From contig NZ_JAPLET010000022.1 in the NCBI RefSeq assembly GCF_026391055.1, positions 1 through 64,000 of the forward strand: a stretch of DNA of 64,000 bases, given 5' to 3'. Position numbers and translations under genes: made by a program. Positions 53,897-62,697 of the stretch are shown piece after piece (positions within the stretch are counted from its first letter, which is position 1; every line of letters begins with the position of its first letter). Origin of the DNA: Spirosoma sp. (GTDB lineage Bacteria > Bacteroidota > Bacteroidia > Cytophagales > Spirosomataceae). The notes under the pieces are model-generated. The model was given only the letters and a program-made list of their open reading frames with translations, was not told the DNA's origin and did no database searches.

Positions 53897-53960
53897 GTCT
53901 AATTAAATCGCTCCCAGATGAGACACACTGACTTCCAAATGGCTGCATTTTTAATAGAAC
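53897..53960 (+). repeat. Dispersed intergenic repeat, copy J
   Basis: 'GTCTAATTAAATCGCTCCC' and 'ATGAGACACAC' match the left end and hairpin of copy H. 'GGCTGCATTTTTAATAGAAC' is a degenerate right end. Upstream bases show the A-rich leader. Confidence 0.45.
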
Positions 53961-54021
53961 AGTTGGGGTAAAAACCAACCTAGAAAACGTTTCGTTTTCT
54001 TTCCAGTCCACACGGATTACC

Positions 54022-54315
54022 TTACTTGACCGGGAAGGTTAGGCGGTTGACCCATAACGCTTGATGATCCATCTCCTTAGCATATTGCGCTAGTAAAAAA
54101 GCTCGGTCATACTCAATATGTCTGTTATAGACCTGCTTGCCATTGATGACCACTTGGAGCGGTTGATCGAAGTTAATCATCTCCGGCGACAGATAAATGG
54201 TTAATGACCCAACCCTAGAAGTGGTCAACTCAAACCGGTTCTTGGCATACCGGCCTTGCACCGCTCCCGATTGACGAGGAAACAGGGGCCAAAAGTCGTT
54301 ATCGGCTAACGGCAC
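54022..54315 (-). pseudogene. Truncated C-terminal fragment of an alpha/beta-hydrolase-like protein
   Basis: The 97-codon frame ends normally after 'LWVNRLTFPVK'. It contains 'LTIYLSPEMINFDQPLQVVI' and 'NGKQVYNRHIEYDRAFLLAQ', the type of C-terminal beta domain found in secreted esterases/peptidases of the prolyl-oligopeptidase superfamily. No start, nucleophile or upstream domain exists. It begins close to where a broken transposase begins on the other strand, so an insertion or deletion probably removed the 5' part. The nominal GTG at 54315 is not a credible start. Confidence 0.55.
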
Positions 54316-54334
54316 TCAAACGCATTAGCCAATC

Positions 54335-54800
54335 CATGCAGCCGTGGCTACAATTAAGCTGGGTTATGCTAAAGCATCGCAACTCTTCAAGCCTCTAAAC
54401 TCGTATGATCGGCAGCATCCCCTCTATCGGACCCCTGCGAGATCCGGGACGACTTTACAAAACCGAATACATTCTTGGCTACATCGACGATCCCCTGCTA
54501 CGGGAGACGGTCGAAGGCATCCTGACGCGGGTTGAACATGCGAATCGCTTCGCCAAAGCAGTCGTCTTAGGTAATAACGGCCAATTTGGGTGGGCGATTT
54601 ATCATGAGTAGCTCATTGCCGAAGGCTGTAAACGTTTGATTATGAATGCCATTAACTACTGGAACCTGCTGTATCTGTCGGACAAGTTGAATAGCTGTCA
54701 TAAGCCAAGCGAACGAGAGGAATTGCTAAAGGCTGTCTTGCACAGTAACACGCATACTTGGTATACAGGATACCCGAATAATATCATGGCACAAACCTAA
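54335..54800 (+). pseudogene. Broken Tn3-family transposase (C-terminal part)
   Basis: In two frames with one shift (near 54434) and a stop codon (near 54611), the plus strand reads as follows: 'SQLFKPLNSYDRQHPLYRT', then 'RDPGRLYKTEYILGYIDDPL', 'FAKAVVLGNNGQFGWAIYHE', a stop, and 'LIAEGCKRLIMNAINYWNLL' ending 'YLSDKLNS'. This is the order of the C-terminal part of the Tn3 transposase (region after the last catalytic residue, where 'A.RLI.NAI..WN.LYLS' is conserved). Only about a sixth of the usual 970-residue protein remains. It is inactive. Confidence 0.78.
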
Positions 54801-54893
54801 AGGCATACACTCCCTAAATGTGGTATGCAAAGTTGTACGTTAGGCTAACGATGCTTTTCGTACAAGCAGGTTAAGTAATTGATTATGAATAAT

Positions 54894-56207
54894 TTATTCA
54901 GGCAAAGTGATCGTTCGAATCTGCACAAAACTACCTCCGTTCCGGTCTTTAACATACTGATTGAAAACCAATAAATGACCGTGAGGAGAAAAAGACGGAG
55001 CTCCCAGGATTTTGCCTTCATCTTTGCTGGTAAGTTTTATAGAAACCCCTTTTATCAGATCGAAGAGATAAACCGAATTTTGAGCTACGTAGGCTATTTT
55101 ATTGCCTTCTTTGTTTAAATTAAATGAGTAGTCGATTGAAAAAATATTGTTGGTCAAAAACCGCACATCACCCGTATTAACCTCGATTTGAATAAGTTGA
55201 TTGTATTCATTCTGGTCTTTAATCAGCGCATAAATAAATTTACCGTCCGGACTTGAACGCAACCAATGCCGGGTATCTGAAAGCCCTTTTTCAGAAAATG
55301 TAATCCGTCTCTGGTGTATCCCTTTCGGTACACGAGGACCTTCCCCCGCTTTTCCAACGGCTGCGGAGTCCGCCAGAATCTTTTCGGCGTCGATATCGAC
55401 AATGAAAACCTCTGTGATCTGTTTGCCAGCTTTGTTTATTACGTTGCCCTGAAAAGCGATGGCATGAGGAATCGACTCGCCCGATTTCAGTGTATAGCCG
55501 TTTTTACCTACCCAACACTCGTCAAATGCCTTGTTGATTTCGTCGGAACCGGGCCGGGGATTTCGCACGACGTTCGTTACAATCGATGAAAACATAATTC
55601 CATCATTGTTTCCGTTGGCAGGCTCCACCTTAACTCCCCGCGTGAACGGAAGCATTACACCCACCACCCTCAGGTCAGGATTGATCAATTCATCGTTATA
55701 GGTGAAACTTATGCGTTGCCCGTCTCCGCTCCAGCAATGGGAATGCGTTCCTCCTCGGAGCGATCCAGGCGTGTAGGGAAGACTTGTATCTCTGGCATCG
55801 TAAAAGAAAAGACTGCCCGGATGGTTGATGTCAATGCCACCCCCTGTCCTTCTGGATAGTGCATAGGGCTTTTCAGCATTCGCGTCCTTTAGGCCGTGGA
55901 TGAAAATTACCTTATCTTCCACCGGGCTGAACGATACCGCCCCCACGCCTGGCCCGTAAACGGTCTGATTAGCGGTTTTGTAAATTATCTTTTCTTCTCC
56001 GGTTTTAACGTTTACGATACCGATGGTAGACGTTTCGCCAATCTTCGTGTCATCATTCCTGCCATCAAAAACAATCCATTGTCCATCTTTCGAAAACACA
56101 CCGTTGTGGTGTAAGGTGTGACCCGTTGGCAAAACGGTCAGGTTACTCGTATTTACTGTCATACAACCAGTTAATAAAACAAGAATTATTACCCAAAATC
56201 GATTCAT
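54894..56207 (-). CDS. DUF3748 (YidR-like) beta-propeller lipoprotein
   Basis: The 437-residue protein begins with a lipoprotein signal ('FWVIILVLLTGC', cysteine at residue 15). The body is a TolB/WD-type propeller ('HNGVFSKDGQWIVFDGRND', 'GAVSFSPVEDKVIFIHGLKD', 'WSGDGQRISFTYNDELINPD', 'LRSSPDGKFIYALIKDQNEY', 'GAPSFSPHGHLLVFNQYVKD'). It matches the DUF3748 family, whose E. coli member is YidR. The biochemical role is unknown. It lies downstream of the sialidase-type gene, separated by the sulfatase remnant; it may belong to locus 2 or be independent. Confidence 0.85.
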   Translation of the reverse strand: MNRFWVIILVLLTGCMTVNTSNLTVLPTGHTLHHNGVFSKDGQWIVFDGRNDDTKIGETSTIGIVNVKTGEEKIIYKTANQTVYGPGVGAVSFSPVEDKVIFIHGLKDANAEKPYALSRRTGGGIDINHPGSLFFYDARDTSLPYTPGSLRGGTHSHCWSGDGQRISFTYNDELINPDLRVVGVMLPFTRGVKVEPANGNNDGIMFSSIVTNVVRNPRPGSDEINKAFDECWVGKNGYTLKSGESIPHAIAFQGNVINKAGKQITEVFIVDIDAEKILADSAAVGKAGEGPRVPKGIHQRRITFSEKGLSDTRHWLRSSPDGKFIYALIKDQNEYNQLIQIEVNTGDVRFLTNNIFSIDYSFNLNKEGNKIAYVAQNSVYLFDLIKGVSIKLTSKDEGKILGAPSFSPHGHLLVFNQYVKDRNGGSFVQIRTITLPE

Positions 56208-56372
56208 AGACCTCCCGTTTTCTCCTTCCTAATTTGCCAGTCCGGCGCTTATTTACATTTAAAGTCCCTGAAAATGAGCTATTATCAACCTATCTTTCTC
56301 AGCCTGAGGAATGACAAAATAGTCGCTTACTAAACCTTCGCTTTTATAGACTAATGCACTATTTACCAACGC

Positions 56373-56725
56373 TTATTTTCGCCTGGGTAAACGAGCATTT
56401 ACATTGCTTAAATAATTGGAGAGGTCTTTTTTCATTTTTGCCGCCACTTCAGGATAGCGCTTACTCAGATTAACCTTCTCACTCACATCTTTCGTTAAAT
56501 CATACAGCTCAATGCTGTCGTCCTCAAAAAAATGGATGAGCTTATCGGAGAACACAAAGGAGCAGCCGCATAAGCCTTTGTGAAAAGCATGGACTCTTTG
56601 GCCAGTTTGTCAATATTTGGGGTCTCAATAAAATTGGCACCATACCTGCTTCCGTAACAGCCCAGGTCCGAGCAGCCCAATTCATCCACCTAAATAAACA
56701 GAATGGTAGACCTTGTTTTGAGGTT
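56373..56725 (-). pseudogene. Sulfatase gene with large internal deletion
   Basis: On the minus strand, 'ILFI(stop)[15 protein letters not shown]', '[18 protein letters not shown]' and 'AYAAAPLCS' are the N-terminal part of an arylsulfatase, up to its modification motif. The frame then jumps (one base shift) into '[20 protein letters not shown]' and 'VNARLPRRK', the usual C-terminal end of sulfatases. About 350-400 residues are missing between. The join falls immediately after the Cys of the CSPxR motif. A TAG sits four codons before the conserved metal-binding region. The gene cannot be functional. It lies between the sialidase-type and DUF3748 genes. Confidence 0.8.
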
Positions 56726-56835
56726 TTTCTGGGCCTCTGCGCATACCCCTATAATCCAACCCGCCTATCCTTAAAAATCGGTGATTCAAAAGAAAAGTAG
56801 TGTTCATTAACATTGTCAGTATCGATATCAAGATC

Positions 56836-56877
56836 AACCTGGTTGTTACAACGCATTTTTGGAGCAACAACCAGGTT
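56836..56877 (-). terminator. Perfect 12-bp hairpin downstream of the sialidase-type gene
   Basis: AACCTGGTTGTT (56836-56847) and its exact inverse (56866-56877) enclose an 18-base loop. The hairpin starts 29 bases past the stop codon of the minus-strand gene. No T-run follows, but the position fits termination of locus 2 or of RNA processing. Confidence 0.5.
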
Positions 56878-56905
56878 ATTTACCGATGAACAGATTTGAG
56901 GGATG

Positions 56906-58090
56906 CTATTTGCCGTTTTTCAGTTTTCTGAAATTCTCAATCCGATGAAATGTCAGGTAATTGGCATCGTGGTTGTTTTTGGCATTGGAACTGCCGTCAA
57001 AATAAGCCGTTCTGGACAGGACAATCATATCGCTGCCTTCAAAGGACCAGTCTACATACTGAAATCCGTGATTGAGCACATCGTCATGTTCCAGGATAAC
57101 CTTCACCTCGTCCCATTTCTTTAAATCATCTGAACTTTTCAGCATCAGGATGTTCCGAAAACTAGAAGCGTTCCGGTCAGGGAACTGCCTCCGGTATTTG
57201 TCAGGGATGACGTTGGCCAGCGTCCAGTATTTTTTGCTCAGCGTATCATATTTTATGACAAACTTCTTACTGCCGCCATCAAACGGAATAAACCCTGAAG
57301 CAGGATCGAAGGAAAGTGTTTTGCCATCGGGGGCTATGGACACCATAGCTGCTTTCTCGTCGGGCGACTTTTTGTTAGCCACTCGGAGCATATCCCACAT
57401 TCGCTGATTTTTGTCAACTACGAAGTTACCTTCCAGCCATCCGCCAAAATCGCCGTTATTAAAGGTACTGTCATATAAGATGGGGGTACTGGTTTGCCAG
57501 GATTTCGAATCCATAAGATCCGCATCGACGGCGGCCGACATAACCATCGCTCCGTAGCGTTTGCCCCATTGTAATACAGGGCCATGGGCCGTTTCCATGG
57601 GTCGCCAAAGCCTACGGTTGTATTCGATTACCGGCATGGGGGCGCAGTGAAACTCGCCAGTAAGCAGCACCCCGTTTTCTTTGTTGGTTGGTTTAGTCCA
57701 GGTATTTCCTCCGTCGGTCGATTTCCGGATGAGAACCGTACCATGATGCCGGTCTGGTCCCAGCAAATAGAGTTCCCCTCGATGAACAAACAGTGAACTC
57801 CAGAAGGCTCCATTGATTTCAGTTAGATAACGCCAGGTTTTCCCCTTGTTTTTTGACGAATAAACCCGCGTAACCGCTTGCTGCCATTCGGAACTTTTAG
57901 GCCCGAAAAAATCGTGCGAAGCCACATAATCCCCATTTGGCAGCGTCACCAAACTTGGGGAGCCGATGTATTTCTGAGATGAACTGGGTTCGTAGCAAAC
58001 GATATCACCGGGAACGGTCTGAGCCAGCCCTGTAAACCAACCTGCCAACAGGCATGCCAGGAGAGTTACGTTACGTTTCATTGTTTTCAT
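56906..58090 (-). CDS. Sialidase-superfamily (BNR/Asp-box) glycosidase, secreted
   Basis: The 394-residue protein started at 58090 has a signal peptide ('VTLLACLLAGWFTGLAQ'). A frame extension to 58192 overlaps the SusD gene and was not used. Six-bladed propeller features are visible: 'GSPSLVTLPNGDYVASHDFF', an Asp box 'KSTDGGNTW', and a near-Asp box 'SSKNKGKTWRYL'. The sialidase arginine triad cannot be fixed without alignment, so the sugar released (sialic acid or another residue) is not certain. Its location after SusC/SusD and near a DHDPS-family lyase and an SSS symporter fits catabolism of an acidic sugar. Confidence 0.8.
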   Translation of the reverse strand: MKTMKRNVTLLACLLAGWFTGLAQTVPGDIVCYEPSSSQKYIGSPSLVTLPNGDYVASHDFFGPKSSEWQQAVTRVYSSKNKGKTWRYLTEINGAFWSSLFVHRGELYLLGPDRHHGTVLIRKSTDGGNTWTKPTNKENGVLLTGEFHCAPMPVIEYNRRLWRPMETAHGPVLQWGKRYGAMVMSAAVDADLMDSKSWQTSTPILYDSTFNNGDFGGWLEGNFVVDKNQRMWDMLRVANKKSPDEKAAMVSIAPDGKTLSFDPASGFIPFDGGSKKFVIKYDTLSKKYWTLANVIPDKYRRQFPDRNASSFRNILMLKSSDDLKKWDEVKVILEHDDVLNHGFQYVDWSFEGSDMIVLSRTAYFDGSSNAKNNHDANYLTFHRIENFRKLKNGK

Positions 58091-58106
58091 AACCTGCTGA
58101 TATGGT

Positions 58107-59582
58107 TTAATAATTGGGGTTTTGTTTAATGGCCGGATCGGAATCAATGACAACCTGCGGAATTGGGAATAACAGATGGAAGGGCTGGGCATTTTTGCCT
58201 CTTGCCTTTGCGTCTGAAATGAATTTTCCGGTCCGTATTAGGTCCATTCGTCTGTGTCCTTCGTTGTAAAACTCGTGACCTCTTTCCAGAAGCATCATAT
58301 CCCGAAATGCCTCTTTGGTTGCAACATTTTCCAGTTTCAGGGCTGGAAGACCGGCTCTTGATCTCACCTGATTAACCAGTTGAAGGGCTTCTGTACTTGG
58401 TCCGTTCAGTTCGTTGAGCGCTTCGGCACGGGACAATAAGATGTCGGCTAGTCTTATTTCGGGAATATCATTTCCATGCGCAGCCCCTACATTATTGGGA
58501 TCAGACCAGTATTTGAATGAACGGATGTTGTCGCTACCACGAAGCTCAACGCGTTTATCTGAGGTATTCATATAATATGTAATCATCAAAATTCTTCGTT
58601 TATCAGCCGCATCAAACGTATCGTAGAACGTATCATAAATTCTGAATTCATTGGGCCAGTTGAGCCAGGTAGACTTAAAAACTTGACCCACTTCGGGTGC
58701 TGATTTGAAATCATCCGGAAAAGAAACGTTGCTCCAACTGTTGGCCGTCAGCCGATCAGACGAAGCGATGGCCGGTCTTACCCAAATGTATTCAGCGTTG
58801 TTTTCATTTTCGACTTTGAACATGTCTTTATATTCAGCGAATAAGGAATAGCTTTTAAATGAACTCAAAAACTGCGCAGAGACTGTATTGGCTTCAGTCC
58901 AGTTCTTTGTATTCAGGTAAAATTTTAGCAGATAGCCAGAAGCCGCAGCTTTATGGGCCCTGTACTTCTGAGCTTCCGCCCCCGGATTGGGTAGGTTTTC
59001 AAGCGCAAACTTCAGTTCAGTAGCGATGAATTGCTTAAGCTCGTCTTCTGACGCTCTTGGTAAACTCAATCCCTGCGACGTGCTGGTCCGCAAAGGCACT
59101 GTTCCAAAAAAGAAATACAGTTTGTAATAACTCACTGCCCGTAAAAACCGAGATTCGGCTTCGTATAAGACCTTCTCAGAGGCCGACAGGTTTGAGCCCG
59201 GAATGTTTTCAAGCAGAATATTGGCATTCCGTATGCACTGATAATAGGAATCCCAATTCTGTATGAGAAAGTCCATATTCGGGTCCCAGTTAAATTCTCT
59301 GAAATTCCGGATGGTCGCTTCGACATTGTCGCCACTCTGGTACAAAATATCCGTCATAAACTCCTGAGGCCCCAACACATAAATGGAATTATTGGCATTC
59401 ATATTGGCGGCCTTAGCATAGGTCTCATACAGGACAGACGTCAGTCCTTCTTTTGTTTTCAGATAGTTTTCAGGCGCTAGTTGTGAAAACACCTCTTCTT
59501 TTAAGAAGCCTTGGCAACCGGTGAAAACCAGTGTATTGGCGACTAGTACGCCCACCAATATATTGTGTATCCCTTTTTTCAT
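58107..59582 (-). CDS. SusD/RagB-family lipoprotein (locus 2)
   Basis: The 491-residue protein starts at 59582 with a lipoprotein signal ('ILVGVLVANTLVFTGC', cysteine near 23). The frame up to 59645 overlaps SusC and was not used. Typical elements are 'SRFLRAVSYYKLYFFFGTVP', 'LLSRAEALNELNG', 'MLLERGHEFYNEGHRRMDLI' and the end 'LLFPIPQVVIDSDPAIKQNP'. It binds the glycan at the surface and covers the SusC channel encoded 5 bases upstream. Confidence 0.94.
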   Translation of the reverse strand: MKKGIHNILVGVLVANTLVFTGCQGFLKEEVFSQLAPENYLKTKEGLTSVLYETYAKAANMNANNSIYVLGPQEFMTDILYQSGDNVEATIRNFREFNWDPNMDFLIQNWDSYYQCIRNANILLENIPGSNLSASEKVLYEAESRFLRAVSYYKLYFFFGTVPLRTSTSQGLSLPRASEDELKQFIATELKFALENLPNPGAEAQKYRAHKAAASGYLLKFYLNTKNWTEANTVSAQFLSSFKSYSLFAEYKDMFKVENENNAEYIWVRPAIASSDRLTANSWSNVSFPDDFKSAPEVGQVFKSTWLNWPNEFRIYDTFYDTFDAADKRRILMITYYMNTSDKRVELRGSDNIRSFKYWSDPNNVGAAHGNDIPEIRLADILLSRAEALNELNGPSTEALQLVNQVRSRAGLPALKLENVATKEAFRDMMLLERGHEFYNEGHRRMDLIRTGKFISDAKARGKNAQPFHLLFPIPQVVIDSDPAIKQNPNY

Positions 59583-59587
59583 GATTT

Positions 59588-62500
59588 TCAAAGATTTACG
59601 TTTAGGCCAAACAGGATCGTTCTGGCCGTTGGAAATGCATTCCAATCGATTCTAACGCCACCACCGTTCGGATTTATTGACGGATCATAGCCTTTGTAAC
59701 TAGTCCACATGGCCAGGTTTTGCCCGGTAACAAACACGCCCAACCCTCTTACCACTGAACTTTTGAAAGTAAAATCATAGCCTAATTTCACCGTATTCAA
59801 CCGAAGGAAACTGGCATCTTCAACTGTATACGTATTCACTTCTTTCTTGCCCTGTCCCAGCGGATTGATAAAGGATGGGTAAACCGTTGACGGGTTTGAT
59901 GAAGTCCAACGGTTCAGCAGGGGTTCCGACAGGCGGTTTCTAAGCAGGTTAGCCGGAAAATATGTATCGACCAGGTTATTGTTCAACATTTTTGCCCCCC
60001 AGGCGCCATCAAAGAAAATATTGAGATTGAACCCTTTATAGGTGAAGTTATTCGTCAATGACGCCATGAATTTGGGCGCTGGATTCCCGATGACCTGACG
60101 ATCATCTGCATTGACGATCTTGTCCCCGTTCAGATCCCGATACTTGAAATCGCCCGGTTTCACGTTGTCTTTTGTCGACATAAGATCATCGCCGGTTTGC
60201 CATACGCCGTCTATTGTGTATCCGTAGAAGGAATACATAGGCAACCCTTCCCTAATGATCGCCAGGTTGGAGGTTCCACCTGCACTTCCGGTAAAAATGT
60301 TATCAATTCCACCAAGATTAAGTACTTTATTCGTCATCCAGGTCATGTTTAAGCTAGTTTCCCAGCTCAGTGGCCCCGACAGGTTGTTACTGCTGACCAA
60401 CACTTCAAACCCACTATTGCGAACCGACCCTATGTTGGTCATCATGGATGTGAATCCTGTGGTACGGGGGATGGGCAAATTCAGGAGCATATCCCGGGTT
60501 GTTTTTGTGTACCAGTCTAAACTACCCGTGATTTTGTTACCCCAGAAACCAAAGTCCAGGCCGAAGTTCAACTGTTCCGACGTTTCCCATTTCAGGTCAG
60601 GATTTGGCAGTCGGTTGGGCGTGGTTGTGCTTACCTGCTGATTACCGATGACCGCTTTTTGCCCGGTGGTATACGTAGTGATTGACTGATAGTTGTCGAT
60701 TGCCTGATTCCCGGTTTGCCCCCAACTGGATCGAAGTTTTAAGGAAGTAATATACTCCGCGTTCTTGATAAAGGCCTCATTTTCAAGCCGCCAGGCGAAA
60801 GCGACTGAAGGGAATACGCCATACTTATTATTTTCACCGAACCGGGAAGATCCATCAATTCGCAGGGAGGTAGTCAATAAGTATTTCTCAGCGATGTTAT
60901 AGTTTACCCGCCCCAGGTAAGACAACAAACTATTTCTGGATCGCGAACTGGTTGCGATAAAACGAGTCGGGTCTCCCAGGCTAAGGTTGTCTGTTTTTGT
61001 GGCATCGGAGGGAAAGCCACTGGCCTGTGTTGTTTGATCGTTCGAGTTAAACTGCTGAGCCGTAGTACCAAAAAGAACATTCAGGTCCTGCCTACCAAAC
61101 CGTTTCTTATAGCTCAGGGTAAATTCAGACAGAAAACTAGTGTTGGTTCCTGACAATACACTGGCAATACCTCCGTTTGCTCTTCCTTCGATGGTTTGTC
61201 TGTCCACATACGTATCCCGGCGTTGGGAGGCTATATCCCCCCCCAAGTTTAACCGGGCTGAAAAGGCGTTTAAAAATTTAAACTCTCCATAAATAGTGCC
61301 CAGCGTACGGTAAAGACTTGATAAAGAAGTCTTTCCGTTAGCAATGGCCAGCGGATTATCGATGTTCATGTTTTTCGAAAGAACATAGTTATTGCCCTGA
61401 TCATAAATGGAAAGTGTGGGTTCGTAGGCGATAGCCGCGTAGATTATCCCCGCTCGTTCGTTCAGATCCATCCCGTTTGCTACGTAGGAATCAGCCACGT
61501 AAGATGAGGTTAGGTTTGTGCCAATTGTAAAATTCTTGTTGGTATGCTCTAGATTGACTCGGGCACTGTAGCGTTTATTACCTGAGTTTATGAGTACACC
61601 ATCCTGATCGAAGTAATTCAGGGACGTGTAATATTTAGTGGACTGATTACCCCCTGAAAAAGAAAGATTGTGGCTTTTAATCGGCGCATTTTTATGATAC
61701 ATAGCCCTCAACCAGTCGGTACCTCCCGAAAAATCGCCAATCTTTGAACTGGCACTTCCGGCTCCGGCGTCGATCAAACTGTTCATGGCGGTCTTGTAGT
61801 CGTTGGCGCTTAGCAGGTTAATATCGTTCATGATGTTCTGGACGCCGTAGTAAGTATCATAACTGACTTTTAGTCCGCCATCCTTACCTCGTTTGGTTGT
61901 AATCAAAACCACCCCGTTTGCTCCTCTCGATCCGTAGATTGCTGTCGCCGACGCATCTTTCAGCACTTCGATAGACGCAATATCGGCCGGGTTAATTGAG
62001 TTTAGTGGATTTCTAGCGGTGCGCATTCCCGTAAAATTGGCACCTGTACCGCTCACCGTAGCCGAGTTATCGATTGGAAACCCATCTACAACGTACAGTG
62101 GTGAATTGCCGGCATTCAGCGACCCCATCCCTCTAATGTTGACCGTGATGCCGCCACCGGGTTCTCCGCTGTTCTGAATAACCTGAACGCCTGCGACTTT
62201 CCCGGCTATTAGCTGCTCGGCAGAGACGTTCACCCCTTTGTTAAAGCTTTTCTCGGTGAGACTCACGACCGACCCGGTTATATCGCTCTTCTTGGCTGTC
62301 CCATAGCCAATAACGACCACATCGTCCAGTAACGAGGCCTTTGGTTCAAGCTCTACGTCGATCCTTTTTCGATTGAGGATCGAAATATCTTTGGTTGAAA
62401 AACCTACGTAACTAACATAAATTTTACCGTTCAGACTAGGAACGGTAAGACTATACGCACCTTCCGAATTAGTGACCGTTGCCTGGTTGGTTCCTTCAAG

Positions 62501-62641
62501 TATAATCGTGGCTCCCGGCAAGGGCTCCCTGGTTTTGGCATCAATTACCTTTCCGGTAATTACATCCTGGGCGAAGGCCGTTATTGAAAACAACAGTAGT
62601 AGCCCTGCCAGCCTAAATTTGATTCGATTCATGTTTTTCAT
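59588..62641 (-). CDS. SusC/RagA TonB-dependent transporter (locus 2)
   Basis: The 1017-residue protein has a signal peptide ('LAGLLLLFSITAFAQ') and a carboxypeptidase-regulatory-like domain ('ITGKVIDAKTREPLPGATII', about 28-110). The plug carries 'IASIEVLKDASATAIYGSRG' (SusC signature) and a full barrel ending 'ARTILFGLNVNL'. Unlike the SusC of locus 1 it has no STN domain, and no sigma/anti-sigma pair is visible, so regulation must be different. It imports the glycan bound by the adjacent SusD. Confidence 0.95.
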   Translation of the reverse strand: MKNMNRIKFRLAGLLLLFSITAFAQDVITGKVIDAKTREPLPGATIILEGTNQATVTNSEGAYSLTVPSLNGKIYVSYVGFSTKDISILNRKRIDVELEPKASLLDDVVVIGYGTAKKSDITGSVVSLTEKSFNKGVNVSAEQLIAGKVAGVQVIQNSGEPGGGITVNIRGMGSLNAGNSPLYVVDGFPIDNSATVSGTGANFTGMRTARNPLNSINPADIASIEVLKDASATAIYGSRGANGVVLITTKRGKDGGLKVSYDTYYGVQNIMNDINLLSANDYKTAMNSLIDAGAGSASSKIGDFSGGTDWLRAMYHKNAPIKSHNLSFSGGNQSTKYYTSLNYFDQDGVLINSGNKRYSARVNLEHTNKNFTIGTNLTSSYVADSYVANGMDLNERAGIIYAAIAYEPTLSIYDQGNNYVLSKNMNIDNPLAIANGKTSLSSLYRTLGTIYGEFKFLNAFSARLNLGGDIASQRRDTYVDRQTIEGRANGGIASVLSGTNTSFLSEFTLSYKKRFGRQDLNVLFGTTAQQFNSNDQTTQASGFPSDATKTDNLSLGDPTRFIATSSRSRNSLLSYLGRVNYNIAEKYLLTTSLRIDGSSRFGENNKYGVFPSVAFAWRLENEAFIKNAEYITSLKLRSSWGQTGNQAIDNYQSITTYTTGQKAVIGNQQVSTTTPNRLPNPDLKWETSEQLNFGLDFGFWGNKITGSLDWYTKTTRDMLLNLPIPRTTGFTSMMTNIGSVRNSGFEVLVSSNNLSGPLSWETSLNMTWMTNKVLNLGGIDNIFTGSAGGTSNLAIIREGLPMYSFYGYTIDGVWQTGDDLMSTKDNVKPGDFKYRDLNGDKIVNADDRQVIGNPAPKFMASLTNNFTYKGFNLNIFFDGAWGAKMLNNNLVDTYFPANLLRNRLSEPLLNRWTSSNPSTVYPSFINPLGQGKKEVNTYTVEDASFLRLNTVKLGYDFTFKSSVVRGLGVFVTGQNLAMWTSYKGYDPSINPNGGGVRIDWNAFPTARTILFGLNVNL

Positions 62642-62697
62642 TGAGTTAAGGAAAGTCGGTTTAGAAATTAATTACGGTTCTTTGACCAGATCACAGT

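Noticed and set aside
289..53960. The dispersed repeats as integron attC sites or a CRISPR array
   Set aside because: No integrase or cas gene, no GTTRRRY core site, gene orientation is mixed, copies are kilobases apart and have no regular spacers.
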